Source: UBA6186 sp050012295
Lineage (GTDB): Bacteria; Pseudomonadota; Gammaproteobacteria; UBA6186; Azoamicaceae
NCBI GenBank assembly: GCA_050012295.1
Contig: JBEKHL010000020.1
Span: forward strand, 1-25,644
Reading direction: 5' to 3'
Length of the DNA: 25,644 nucleotides
Shown: positions 1 through 8,424 of the stretch, piece after piece
How the letters are laid out: each line of letters opens with the position of its first letter
How positions within the stretch are numbered: the first letter of the stretch is position 1
Translations under genes and position numbers: made by a program
The notes under the pieces: generated by a model
The model's input: only the letters and a program-made list of their open reading frames with translations
Database searches by the model: none
What the model was told of the DNA's origin: nothing

Positions 1-118
1 ACAATAAAGACTTTAATTTACGTATGTTTTACCCTCCTTCGCTTCGAAGGAGGGTGGCAGCGTTAGCTGCCGGGTGGATGGCTTATGTTAGGCATAAGTT
101 ACACTTTTAGTCGCACCC
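1..118 (-). repeat. Left copy of inverted end repeat (double-hairpin element)
   Basis: Positions 1-80 match the reverse complement of 25562-25641 with a single difference (position 21), and positions 97-118 match the reverse complement of 25526-25547. Between the two blocks is a variable spacer of 16 nt here and 14 nt in the other copy. The repeat contains two adjacent perfect hairpins: 31-55 (11-bp arms, 3-nt loop) and 56-71 (GGCAGC arms, GTTA loop). Because matching sequence starts at base 1 here and runs to 25641 at the other end, the likeliest reading is a dispersed repeat at which the assembly stopped. It could also be a mobile-element end. No transposase is visible. Confidence 0.85.
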
Positions 119-182
119 TATACTAGGATTAGCGAACAACTTAGTAAGGATCTTAAATTATTTTTCCCGCACCAAAATAACG

Positions 183-212
183 TTGACAATAGATAACCGG
201 CAAGAGTAAAGT
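183..212 (+). promoter_or_regulatory. Possible promoter upstream of the giant toxin gene
   Basis: A perfect TTGACA at 183-188 is followed after 18 nt by TAAAGT at 207-212, a 4/6 match to the -10 box. The rest of 119-340 is AT-rich with no coding potential that I can see. The transcript would carry a leader of about 120 nt before the ATG at 341. The call rests on box similarity only. Confidence 0.3.
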
Positions 213-340
213 GCAATCTAATTTTTTTTAGCATTTTTCATTAGTAAAAATTCTTAACAAAAACATTATATTTATTTGGTTTATACAAGGATATTCTTTG
301 CATAAAAATTGCAAAGGACAGAAAAAGGAGTATTTTTCAC

Positions 341-3300
341 ATGACCGCTCTTATAGAATATAATTTCGAATCTTATAAAGATCTTAATGGAAAACAAGCA
401 ATAAGGTTTGGTCTTTCTGACACGGAAGGAAATAATTATAGTTTAGATGGGGTGCCAGGAGACATTAAGGAACAAAAAATATTCGGTGATACCAATGTTA
501 TCTTTAATAATCCTATGTTTACAAATTTTAAAGAAGATTCAGCTCTTGGGATTTTTAGTTGGGATAGTTATGGTGTATCGTTTAAATTAACTGTGGATGG
601 CGATTTAACTTTGTCTAAAATTAATCAAGAATACAATCCAAGATTTAAGATTAATGGAGCAAATGTAGTTGCGTTGGGAGGGCAAGGCTTTCAAGAGTTA
701 AACATTGTTTCAAAAGAAGTTAATTTTGTTGATGATTGTGCCGTAGCTGATTTACAAGTTTCTGCTAAAAAAATGCTAAATAAAAGCACCCTTAATACAG
801 AGACTGCTAAAATTTCAGTTTCTAATATTACTAATCCTGGTAAAATTCAGGCATCTAAAACTGCAGACATAAAGTCTATAAATTTTGATAATAGAAATGG
901 TGCGGTGCATGCTGGTGAAACAGTAAAACTAGCTACAGAACATTTGCAAAATGAACAAGGGAATTTAAGTGGGATTAATAGTACCTTTGTTGAAATTGGT
1001 ACAAGTCTTACTAATGATGAGCATAGTGAAATTGGAGTAAGTGGCACTACTACTATTAGTTTCAAAAATAATATGGAAGTAGAAAAATTAGGGATTGTTC
1101 GTGGAGATCAAGTGCAGCTTATTAATCCTCCTGTTGTTAAAAATCAGGGTGTTATAGCTGGTAGTCAAGAAGTGCAGTTAACAAATCCAGAAGCAGCAGT
1201 TATTATGCCTAATGTAGATATACAAACGCCTGTTCTTAAACTACAGACCACTAATTTTAAGTTAAGCGATCAAACTAAGTGCGATCGTACTATTTTACAA
1301 ACTACCGTTGGTCGTTCTATAGAATTAACTAATGAGTATCGAACAGCCGGGGTTTTTGAATTTCAAGAACCTAATGTTACTCATGAAAATATACAGCAAA
1401 TTATGCAGCAACGTTTTGGCGATATTGCTAGTTATAAGGTAGAGACTTTACCAGCGGCAAAATATGATATTTCTGTGCAAGCAACGATTCAAGCAGATAA
1501 GGGTATAACAGCATTAACTCCTAATGCAAAAATACGTGTTGGCAATAATGAACGACCTAATAATCATCCAGAGTTATTGGCACAATCAGGGGATTTAACG
1601 GCTTATGTAACAGAGTTTGACATAGAAAAAGGTGGTGCGGCAGCTAAGAATGGTTTTATTTGGGCGCCTAAAGGTTTTCCGTTGGGGAGATTAATAGAAG
1701 ATCCTACTAGGCAAGCATTTGCGACTTTTTATGCTCATTCTCAAAACAGTAGTTCATCTAATCTTAGTATAGATATTGTCCCACTTAAATATACATTTTT
1801 AAGTCGTAATAATTCAGTGTATGATAATAGACATTTATTGGCTATGCCAATTGCTATTTCTAACGGAAGTTTTTTGCAAATTAAGGAATTAACTAATATT
1901 ATTGGGCAATTTAATAATCAAGGAAATTTAAAAACTCACCATTTAAAAATTGATTCAACTAGTGGTCAATCAGTTTGGGAAGGTGGGGTTGGTGAGGTAT
2001 CTGGTGATGGCGATCTTACCGGTACGTTTATTTTAAAACGCACTAATACTACTTTTGAGGCTGGGTGTTATTCGTGCCACAGAAGCAGATACAATAACGG
2101 TTCATTTAATTTTTGTAATAGTGACCAAGCCATTTTAAATATTCAAGGAAAACTGTCAGGTAAAGCTATTATTAACAATGAGGCAAGTTGGTTACATGCT
2201 GAAAAAAAAGGACCAGAAGTTCAAGTTATTAGTAAAGATTTTACATCTTCCCTTTATCAAAAATTTATAAGTGGTACTCCAGGAGAACTTCAAATAATCA
2301 AAAATAGTTATCATTCTTTGCGTTGTGCATGGCGAGGTAATTATAATGGCCAATATCATGGTCATGTATTTTATGATAATTATCCTGGACAAGTAACTAG
2401 GCCTGGTAATTATATGCATGATTATGGAGGAGGATTGCCTTATGCAGTAGGGTTTTTAGTTAATACTAATAATTTTTCTGGTGCTCAACAAGTATTTCCA
2501 GCTCAAACTAGTTTTGATTCAGCGGTAATATTATCTGCTAGAAATTCTCAATTAGAGGGGTTTACAACTGCCCCTAAAATGTTAATTACTTTAGGCGGTA
2601 AATTAGCATTAGGCTCTCCTAACCCATATTATATTAATCCTAAAAACCCAATAAGAGATTTAATGAGTAAGGGTTTTAATATGCATACTACATATTATAT
2701 GCCAGATGAGATAAAAAAATTAATTGAACAAGCTACTCAGCCTAAGTTTTATTTTATGTTCCGAGAACGTTTTTGGTTCGATGAGCAAGCTAGTCAAGAT
2801 TTTTATAAAGACATATGTGAACATATGGTGGTTGTAAATAGAGATGGCAGTTTGAGTAAACCTAAATCACAAACAATATTATCGCTCAGCCCTAGTTATT
2901 TAATAAATAGAGTAAGAGAAGACTGTCAAGAAGTATTAATGCGAGGTTTTATTTACGAAGGTAGACCGATAGATGCAGATTTTATTAAAGAATTACATAG
3001 AAATACTACTGATTATTTAAGAGAAAATAAATTATCAGGAGAAGCTTTTAGTCGAGCTCTAACGGTTGCCGGGAAAAGCACTGCTATAGATATAGAGATG
3101 CCGTCTAAACCAATATTGTATTATCGTGCATTAATTGATGATCAAGGGTTAGAAGTTCTTTATCCATGTCCATATATTCCAATAAAAATGATTAACGAAG
3201 TACGTGCTCGACGTGGTGGTTTAGTTAAAACTAATGTGTTATATATATTGCCAGAACATTTAACGCCGAAAGAATTAATAGCTTTTGCTCAAGATCGGCC

Positions 3301-6300
3301 TGCGTTACAAACTTCCTTAATTAAATTTTTCAATAGTAATCCTAAAGCAAAAAAATATTTACATAATAAAGCTATAACAGTAAAAGCTCAGCAACAGCAA
3401 AATCAGCTAATAGCCAGTGATCAAGTAGCCATTGCTGCTAGCAGTAACAGTGCAGATAGTGCCCAAAGCAGTATTACAATAAGCAGCACTGTTCAGGCAA
3501 AGAAATTAGCTACTATAGTAGAAGGTGGTGTTGTTATTAATGGTAAATTGGAAACTGAAGATACGTTATTAGCGTCTTTGTTTGATGATGTTGAAATTAA
3601 ATCTATCCTGGAAAGAATAGGTAATCAGGAAAGTTTTGATGATATGGTTAATCAAGCGCGTGTTGCAGCTAAGAATATATTACAAATTTTTGCAGGGAAA
3701 CAAGTGATTTTTGAGGGGGCAGAAACAGATTCTGGCGTGCTAACTCAAATACAAGCGTTAGCCGGTATTATAGATGTGCCAGTACCATTAGTTCATCAAC
3801 GGGTTAGGCATTTTTATGAAAAACATACAACTGGTATTATTAAAGACACTTACGTTGAACAACATGTTTCTAAACATAAAACAGGATCTTCTGGAATTGT
3901 GCAAATGGTAGCGGGCACGTCAGCTGTTTTACAGGCGCCAGAATTTGATACGCCAGAAGTTCAAATAATTAGTTTAGATGGAAAAACTAGAATTTTAGAT
4001 ACAACAGAAGTGCATGAACATTCAGAACGGACAACTACAGAAAAAGATACTTGGTATGGCGGAACCAGCAAAAAATCTACAAGTACCATGGAATGTAGCG
4101 AACGCTCTAAAGGTGCTAACTTTAAAGTAAAACGCTTGTTATTAGCCGGTAAAGACGGAGTGGAAGTTAATAATATACATAGTACAGCAACACGTAATGT
4201 ATTATATTCTCCAGATGGTGAAGTATCAATTTTATTAGGTCGTAATAGTTTTGCATCCTCTAGCATTACAAGCAGCTCCGATCCATTCTGGCAAAAATCT
4301 AAATCAGACAACATTCAACAAGTAACTTATAGCGAATCTAGTATAACTGGTGCCTTAGAAATTCATTCGCAGCGGACTATTTTAGAAGCAGTACGCGGTA
4401 AAACTTTGAGTTTTTTACAACAAATAGATCAACATCAAGGTGAAATAATTTATAGTACTCTAGATGAATATTATTCTAGACAAACTAAAACAGTACAAGG
4501 TCCTGGTGCTGGGTTAGTGGCGCTAGTTGCGTTGGCAGCTACTATTGCTACACAAGGTGCGGCTGGTGGTTGGGCGGCGGCTCTATTAAATACAGCGGAA
4601 GGAGTAGCACATACTGTGCTAACTGCTGGTTTTCAGAGTTTATGTTCGCAAGCTGCAGCATCTATTGTGTCTAATAATGGCAATCCAGTTAAAGCAATTA
4701 AATCTCTTGCTAGAGAAGGAACAGTAAAAAAACTAGCAACCGCCATGATAAGTGCCGGAGTTATGTATAAAGTATGCGATATGTTAAAAATTCCTAAACT
4801 TGCAAACAGAGAACTACTTCAACATGTGGAATATAATATAGCTAAGGCAAGTGTTAGTGCTACTTTAAGCGTGAGTATTGATGGTCAAGATATGGAGCAT
4901 GCTATTTTAGGTGGTTTGGTAGATGCGGCGATTGGAACAGTAACAGCTTCTTTGTCAGCTAAAGCAGAAATTGGTGAAATAGATACTATTAAGAAAAACC
5001 TTATGTATGTTATATTAGGTGGAACTAAAGGTGCTTTGGTAGGGCGTAATGGTGCTTTAGTAGGGGCGTTAGATGGGTTGATTTCGGCGGTTATGCCGGA
5101 TGATTTGTTTGTTGATAATGATAAGAAACCAGAACAACAAGGTGGAGCAGAGAAAGAGAAAGTTAAACCAAAAACAGTAGAGCAAATAACAGAAAAACAA
5201 AAATCAGAATTAAAAGAAAAAATAATCAATAAATTAGTTTTGCTTGCAAGAACTCAAGCTCAAGAAGGGAAAGGTTTTAAGTTGCCAGAAGCTATTGAGA
5301 CAGTTAATAAGAAAATTGATGAAATGAATATAACACAGCTTAGAGAATTAGAGAAAAATTTTGTAGCATATTTTGAAGTAGCGGCTAATTTTAGTAAACC
5401 TGAAATTAAACAAGCTGTGTTCGAAAGGCCGTTGGATATTGTTGGTTTAGAACAAACTAACGGTGGTAGAACTGGTGGATATAAGATTGGTTTACCAGGA
5501 ATTCAAGATCCATTTTTTGGAGTTGCACAATCGGAGAATTTTAATACTAACAATAAATCAAATGAATTACCAATAGGCCAGGCTTATCTTGCAGGTATAG
5601 ATGAACCTATTGCTCCAAGTGATGGTGGAAGGGCATTAATAGCTGCGGTTGGTACTTCTACATATAAACTAGCAGCTAGTTTGGTTAAATGTGGGGTAAG
5701 TTTAACTAAACTTTTATACAATAGTGCTTGGCATGCGGCAGAAATTGATATGTTAAATAATCCAGAATATAGAGGTGCACTCTCTGAAGTAGAAGAAAAA
5801 CGTATTACGCAAAAAATTGCGGAAAATCAAGAAAAAATTCATGCAGTATTAGATCCTATTAAAGAAAATCCGGTAGCGGCAGGTAAAGCTATATTATATG
5901 GGTTAAATAATCATTATGCTGCAGAATTTAATGAATTTAAAGAAAAGGCTGCTTCTGGTGATGTTTTTGGGGCTACTAAACAAGCACTGGAGAATGGGAT
6001 AGAGGTAGGGGTAGCAGTAGCGAGTGCTGTGACATTAGCTGGAAGTGCGCTTACAAAAACTGAAAAAGTTTTAGGTGTAATCTCTGAGGCCGTTAGTAAT
6101 ACTGCTGTTAATACGTTAGCTGAGGTGGCATCAACAGTAGCGTCAGAAAAATCGTTATTAACTTTTCAGTATGATTTGGCAGCTGCCAAAGCTGTTAAGG
6201 AAACTAAAGAAGCTGCAAATGTTGCGAAAGTATTACAGGTAGAAAAAGCCTCTACTGCTAGTGGGGAAGCAAGTTCATATCAGTACCATAAGTTTAAAGA

Positions 6301-6676
6301 ACAATTAAAGATGCAGGAGCGTATGTCTACTGATCCAGGTCCATATTTTCAAGGATTTCCGGATCGTAAATTACCTAACGCACCTAAAAGTGGATATCAA
6401 ATTCCAGATCCAGAGGCAAAAGGTACTTGGCATACCCAATTAGGAACTAGAGTTGGAAAAAGTGGAAAATATAAACAAGCCAGAGAGTTTGACAACCAAA
6501 ATAGGCCAATTAAAGATATTGATTTTACAAATCATGGTCGACCAGACAATCATTCTAATCCACATGAACATAGGTGGTTAGATAATCCAGGGGATAGTAT
6601 TACTAAAAAACGTAATGATATTGCTACACCATTGTCAGAGTCAACTATAGCGCCTAAACCAACAAACAAAATGTAA
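341..6676 (+). CDS. Giant DUF637/haemagglutinin-like polymorphic toxin with Ntox24-like C-terminus
   Basis: A 2111-aa protein with an AAGGAG ribosome site at 325-330, 10 nt before the ATG. Residues ~130-300 look like degenerate filamentous-haemagglutinin beta-helix repeats. Residues ~1388-1590 are small-residue-rich and match the DUF637 'possible haemagglutinin' region that precedes variable toxin tips. Residues ~1700-1980 are helical and Ala/Glu-rich. The last ~130 residues carry the motif DIDFTNHGRPDNHSNPHEH, which I recognise as polymorphic toxin type 24 (Ntox24), a predicted RNase. Family knowledge: such proteins deliver the C-terminal domain to competing cells. Oddities: no signal peptide or two-partner-secretion domain is visible at the N-terminus, and no CdiB/TpsB gene lies nearby, so the export route is unclear. 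A CYSCH motif sits at residues 576-580. The toxin call is good; the mode of delivery is inference. Confidence 0.85.
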   Translation: MTALIEYNFESYKDLNGKQAIRFGLSDTEGNNYSLDGVPGDIKEQKIFGDTNVIFNNPMFTNFKEDSALGIFSWDSYGVSFKLTVDGDLTLSKINQEYNPRFKINGANVVALGGQGFQELNIVSKEVNFVDDCAVADLQVSAKKMLNKSTLNTETAKISVSNITNPGKIQASKTADIKSINFDNRNGAVHAGETVKLATEHLQNEQGNLSGINSTFVEIGTSLTNDEHSEIGVSGTTTISFKNNMEVEKLGIVRGDQVQLINPPVVKNQGVIAGSQEVQLTNPEAAVIMPNVDIQTPVLKLQTTNFKLSDQTKCDRTILQTTVGRSIELTNEYRTAGVFEFQEPNVTHENIQQIMQQRFGDIASYKVETLPAAKYDISVQATIQADKGITALTPNAKIRVGNNERPNNHPELLAQSGDLTAYVTEFDIEKGGAAAKNGFIWAPKGFPLGRLIEDPTRQAFATFYAHSQNSSSSNLSIDIVPLKYTFLSRNNSVYDNRHLLAMPIAISNGSFLQIKELTNIIGQFNNQGNLKTHHLKIDSTSGQSVWEGGVGEVSGDGDLTGTFILKRTNTTFEAGCYSCHRSRYNNGSFNFCNSDQAILNIQGKLSGKAIINNEASWLHAEKKGPEVQVISKDFTSSLYQKFISGTPGELQIIKNSYHSLRCAWRGNYNGQYHGHVFYDNYPGQVTRPGNYMHDYGGGLPYAVGFLVNTNNFSGAQQVFPAQTSFDSAVILSARNSQLEGFTTAPKMLITLGGKLALGSPNPYYINPKNPIRDLMSKGFNMHTTYYMPDEIKKLIEQATQPKFYFMFRERFWFDEQASQDFYKDICEHMVVVNRDGSLSKPKSQTILSLSPSYLINRVREDCQEVLMRGFIYEGRPIDADFIKELHRNTTDYLRENKLSGEAFSRALTVAGKSTAIDIEMPSKPILYYRALIDDQGLEVLYPCPYIPIKMINEVRARRGGLVKTNVLYILPEHLTPKELIAFAQDRPALQTSLIKFFNSNPKAKKYLHNKAITVKAQQQQNQLIASDQVAIAASSNSADSAQSSITISSTVQAKKLATIVEGGVVINGKLETEDTLLASLFDDVEIKSILERIGNQESFDDMVNQARVAAKNILQIFAGKQVIFEGAETDSGVLTQIQALAGIIDVPVPLVHQRVRHFYEKHTTGIIKDTYVEQHVSKHKTGSSGIVQMVAGTSAVLQAPEFDTPEVQIISLDGKTRILDTTEVHEHSERTTTEKDTWYGGTSKKSTSTMECSERSKGANFKVKRLLLAGKDGVEVNNIHSTATRNVLYSPDGEVSILLGRNSFASSSITSSSDPFWQKSKSDNIQQVTYSESSITGALEIHSQRTILEAVRGKTLSFLQQIDQHQGEIIYSTLDEYYSRQTKTVQGPGAGLVALVALAATIATQGAAGGWAAALLNTAEGVAHTVLTAGFQSLCSQAAASIVSNNGNPVKAIKSLAREGTVKKLATAMISAGVMYKVCDMLKIPKLANRELLQHVEYNIAKASVSATLSVSIDGQDMEHAILGGLVDAAIGTVTASLSAKAEIGEIDTIKKNLMYVILGGTKGALVGRNGALVGALDGLISAVMPDDLFVDNDKKPEQQGGAEKEKVKPKTVEQITEKQKSELKEKIINKLVLLARTQAQEGKGFKLPEAIETVNKKIDEMNITQLRELEKNFVAYFEVAANFSKPEIKQAVFERPLDIVGLEQTNGGRTGGYKIGLPGIQDPFFGVAQSENFNTNNKSNELPIGQAYLAGIDEPIAPSDGGRALIAAVGTSTYKLAASLVKCGVSLTKLLYNSAWHAAEIDMLNNPEYRGALSEVEEKRITQKIAENQEKIHAVLDPIKENPVAAGKAILYGLNNHYAAEFNEFKEKAASGDVFGATKQALENGIEVGVAVASAVTLAGSALTKTEKVLGVISEAVSNTAVNTLAEVASTVASEKSLLTFQYDLAAAKAVKETKEAANVAKVLQVEKASTASGEASSYQYHKFKEQLKMQERMSTDPGPYFQGFPDRKLPNAPKSGYQIPDPEAKGTWHTQLGTRVGKSGKYKQAREFDNQNRPIKDIDFTNHGRPDNHSNPHEHRWLDNPGDSITKKRNDIATPLSESTIAPKPTNKM

Positions 6677-6687
6677 AGGAAAATAAA

Positions 6688-7161
6688 ATGGAATATTCAT
6701 ACGATGGTGAAAAAAGGATAACTTTAATGTATGTATTGCAGTTAATAGAAAATCATGTTGATGCTGAAAATTTATATTGGTCTATTTTGTTTTTATATGT
6801 AATTGGCTATACCTACGATCCTTATAGTGCAAACAATATTTCATCAGTTGATGAATTTGAAGAAACTATTAGAACAACCAAAGGTGGATATAAATTAAAC
6901 TGGAAAGAATTAAAAAAATTATGCGGACAGTTTGAAAATATAGTTGATTGTGTGATAGTTGGCTCTAGATCCAACGAAGATATAGATTATATTGCAGAAA
7001 GATGTAAGAATGATTTTGATGCTAATATTAAAATGAATTATATTGGTATTGATATTTTGGATGGTTCAATGGAAGGGTTTTATTCCAAAGATAAAGCATT
7101 AGAAGAAGCGGTATGTAATGATATTGGTCCATTCCCTTTTGGTATACATGGGAATATATAA
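6688..7161 (+). CDS. Probable cognate immunity protein (unrecognised family)
   Basis: A 157-aa acidic protein starting 11 nt after the toxin stop. Its AAGGA ribosome site (6676-6680) begins on the last base of that stop codon, so the two genes are surely co-transcribed. I see no signal peptide, membrane segment or catalytic motif. It is rich in Asp, Glu, Asn and Tyr, as expected for a protein that neutralises a basic nuclease tip. I do not recognise the family. The immunity role is inferred only from its place immediately after a polymorphic toxin tip and from its size and charge. A strong hairpin with a T-run follows, closing the two-gene unit. Confidence 0.7.
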   Translation: MEYSYDGEKRITLMYVLQLIENHVDAENLYWSILFLYVIGYTYDPYSANNISSVDEFEETIRTTKGGYKLNWKELKKLCGQFENIVDCVIVGSRSNEDIDYIAERCKNDFDANIKMNYIGIDILDGSMEGFYSKDKALEEAVCNDIGPFPFGIHGNI

Positions 7162-7175
7162 AACAGTATTTTCTG

Positions 7176-7228
7176 GTAGCCACTCAATTGATGTTGCGCG
7201 TTGTTTTACCGTCGGTGGCTACTTTTTT
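7176..7228 (+). terminator. Rho-independent terminator after toxin-immunity operon
   Basis: Perfect 8-bp arms, GTAGCCAC at 7176-7183 and GTGGCTAC at 7215-7222, flank a 31-nt loop and are followed directly by six Ts (7223-7228). The position 15 nt past the immunity stop codon supports the call. The loop is longer than usual. Confidence 0.65.
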
Positions 7229-7284
7229 GCAGGGAAAGCAGTGGTTGATACTTAGAACCTTGTTATTACAATATTTGACTTGTG

Positions 7285-7306
7285 GTTACTTTTAAGTTAC
7301 CTTTAA
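7285..7306 (+). promoter_or_regulatory. Tandem 11-bp direct repeat, possible HigA operator
   Basis: Two adjacent copies of GTTACYTTTAA (7285-7295 and 7296-7306) differ at one base and end 3 nt before the first start codon of the toxin-antitoxin pair. A TTGACT box lies just upstream at 7275-7280. Antitoxins of this class usually repress their own promoter, so an operator is a plausible reading, though it is unproven. Confidence 0.3.
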
Positions 7307-7309
7307 ATT

Positions 7310-7646
7310 ATGCGGATTGATGAATATCAAACGGTAGAAGGCAAGTGTCCATTTAAAATTTGGTTTGATAATCTAGATACACAAACTGCCAGAATTATTA
7401 ACAGGGTATTAGCTAGGATCGAGGATGGGAATACATCTAATATAAAAGGTGTAGGTGGGGGTATTTGAACGCGTTATTGATCACGGCCCAGGTTATAGAA
7501 TTTATTTTGGTAAGGAAGGCGCAGAACTTATTGTCTTGCTAGGAGGTGGGTCGAAAAAATGGCAGCCTAAAGATATCAAGCAAGCAAAACTATTATGGAA
7601 AGAATATAAACATAACAAAAAGCCAAAGGAGAAAACATGGCATTAA
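7310..7646 (+). pseudogene. HigB/RelE-like (COG3657-type) toxin, frameshifted
   Basis: Two overlapping reading frames together give a full toxin of about 112 aa. The first (ATG at 7310) runs MRIDEYQTVEGK through NIKGVGGGI and stops at 7466-7468. The second carries VFERVIDHGPGYRIYFGKEG through the lysine-rich end and stops at 7644-7646. These halves match the N- and C-terminal parts of the 'addiction module killer protein' family related to RelE/HigB ribosome-dependent mRNA interferases. The switch lies in a run of five Gs (7457-7461): removing one G restores a single frame. The loss may be a true mutation, phase variation or a sequencing error. The intact antitoxin gene starts within its 3' end. 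Confidence 0.8.
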
Positions 7647-7966
7647 CTAGAGAATTTAAAAAAACTGTTGTAGAAAGAGCTCAAAGAGAACCAGCTTTTA
7701 GACGCGGTTTATTAGAAGATGCAATTAATGAATTCTTAGCTGGAGAAGTTGGGGTCGCAAAAATATTAATACGTGATTATATTAATGCTACTATTGAGTT
7801 TCCAACGCTAGCTCGTAAAATTCATAAAAATAACAAGGGGTTACAAAAAATGTTTGGGCCAAATGGTAATCCAACTATAAATAATTTTTGTGCAATCTTG
7901 AAAGTTTTACAGAAAAAAGAAGGAATTACCCTGCAAGCTTCTAGTTCTGAAAAACGTCATCATTAA
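7637..7966 (+). CDS. HigA-like (COG3636-type) antitoxin, HTH protein
   Basis: A 109-aa protein with AAAGGAG at 7625-7631, 5 nt before the ATG, overlapping the toxin frame by 10 nt, which is the usual coupled toxin-first layout. The N-terminal part (MALTREFKKTV...) and the C-terminal helix-turn-helix region, with FGPNGNPTINNFCAILKVL at about residues 72-90, match the putative addiction-module antidote family that pairs with COG3657-type toxins. The expected role is to bind the toxin and repress the operon promoter. The gene looks intact while its toxin is frameshifted, the arrangement expected if toxin loss is tolerated. The basic His-rich tail is unremarkable. Confidence 0.82.
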   Translation: MALTREFKKTVVERAQREPAFRRGLLEDAINEFLAGEVGVAKILIRDYINATIEFPTLARKIHKNNKGLQKMFGPNGNPTINNFCAILKVLQKKEGITLQASSSEKRHH

Positions 7967-8060
7967 TAGTAATACAAACAACAAAAAATAATTATGGGGA
8001 TATATAAAATATATGCAACAAACAGAAACAGTAATTAAAGATGTTAACGGCGGCGTAAAA

Positions 8061-8085
8061 CTGCGTAAAAATGACGCAGAGTTTT
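8061..8085 (+). terminator. Possible terminator after higA-like gene
   Basis: CTGCGT (8061-8066) pairs perfectly with ACGCAG (8074-8079) around a 7-nt A-rich loop, followed by AGTTTT. The A-run before the stem can extend the pairing after a 2-nt bulge. The T-run is short, so the call is tentative. Confidence 0.35.
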
Positions 8086-8171
8086 AACTGTAACTAATAC
8101 AACTAATATTGCCTAATAAATTTTTAAATAGAGCCGATTTTTTTAATCAAAACAATCATTGAAAAATAAAT

Positions 8172-8190
8172 GCCCAACTTTAAATTGGGC
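8172..8190. terminator. Hairpin between convergent genes, possible bidirectional terminator
   Basis: GCCCAA (8172-8177) and TTGGGC (8185-8190) form a 6-bp stem with a 7-nt loop. Read on the minus strand it is followed by ATTTATTTTT, so it fits termination of the minus-strand acetyltransferase unit better than that of the plus-strand unit. Confidence 0.4.
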
Positions 8191-8245
8191 TATTTGAAAG
8201 TGCTGCCATGTTATGCTGACATATGGTGTCGATATGAATTTAAGA

Positions 8246-8424
8246 TCAGCTTTCTTTGTTAGAGAGAATTTTTTTATTGGCAGAAATTTTAATTTTCAGT
8301 TTAACAGCTCGTACTGCTGTTCTTATTGTCGTTTGTTCTTTTGCTTCTTTAAGTAATTAACTTGTTTTAAGAATCTTGCTAACCACACATGCCTATCTTT
8401 TTTAGCTAAAGCAAATTTTAACAT
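8246..8424 (-). pseudogene. Small ORF coupled to the acetyltransferase, probably a frameshifted remnant
   Basis: The acetyltransferase stop and a new ATG overlap (TAATG), opening a 33-aa basic ORF (8323-8424) that begins MLKFALAKKDRHVWLARF. The coding look continues in another frame to a TGA at 8246, giving a stretch containing KEQTTIRTAVRAVKLKIKIS. Both halves are Lys/Ala-rich and helix-like, as if one ~55-aa protein had lost or gained a base. I do not recognise it. It could also be a genuine short coupled peptide. Confidence 0.3.

Noticed and set aside
4885..5229. Minus-strand open frames inside the giant toxin gene (also 847-1065, 2192-2419 and 3961-4314)
   Set aside because: They are shadows of the long coding frame with low-complexity Ser/Phe/Ile translations and no ribosome sites.
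8013..8087. A 24-codon ORF beginning MQQTETVIKDVNGG after the higA-like gene
   Set aside because: It has no ribosome site and its last third is the arm of the probable terminator hairpin at 8061-8085, so translation is unlikely.
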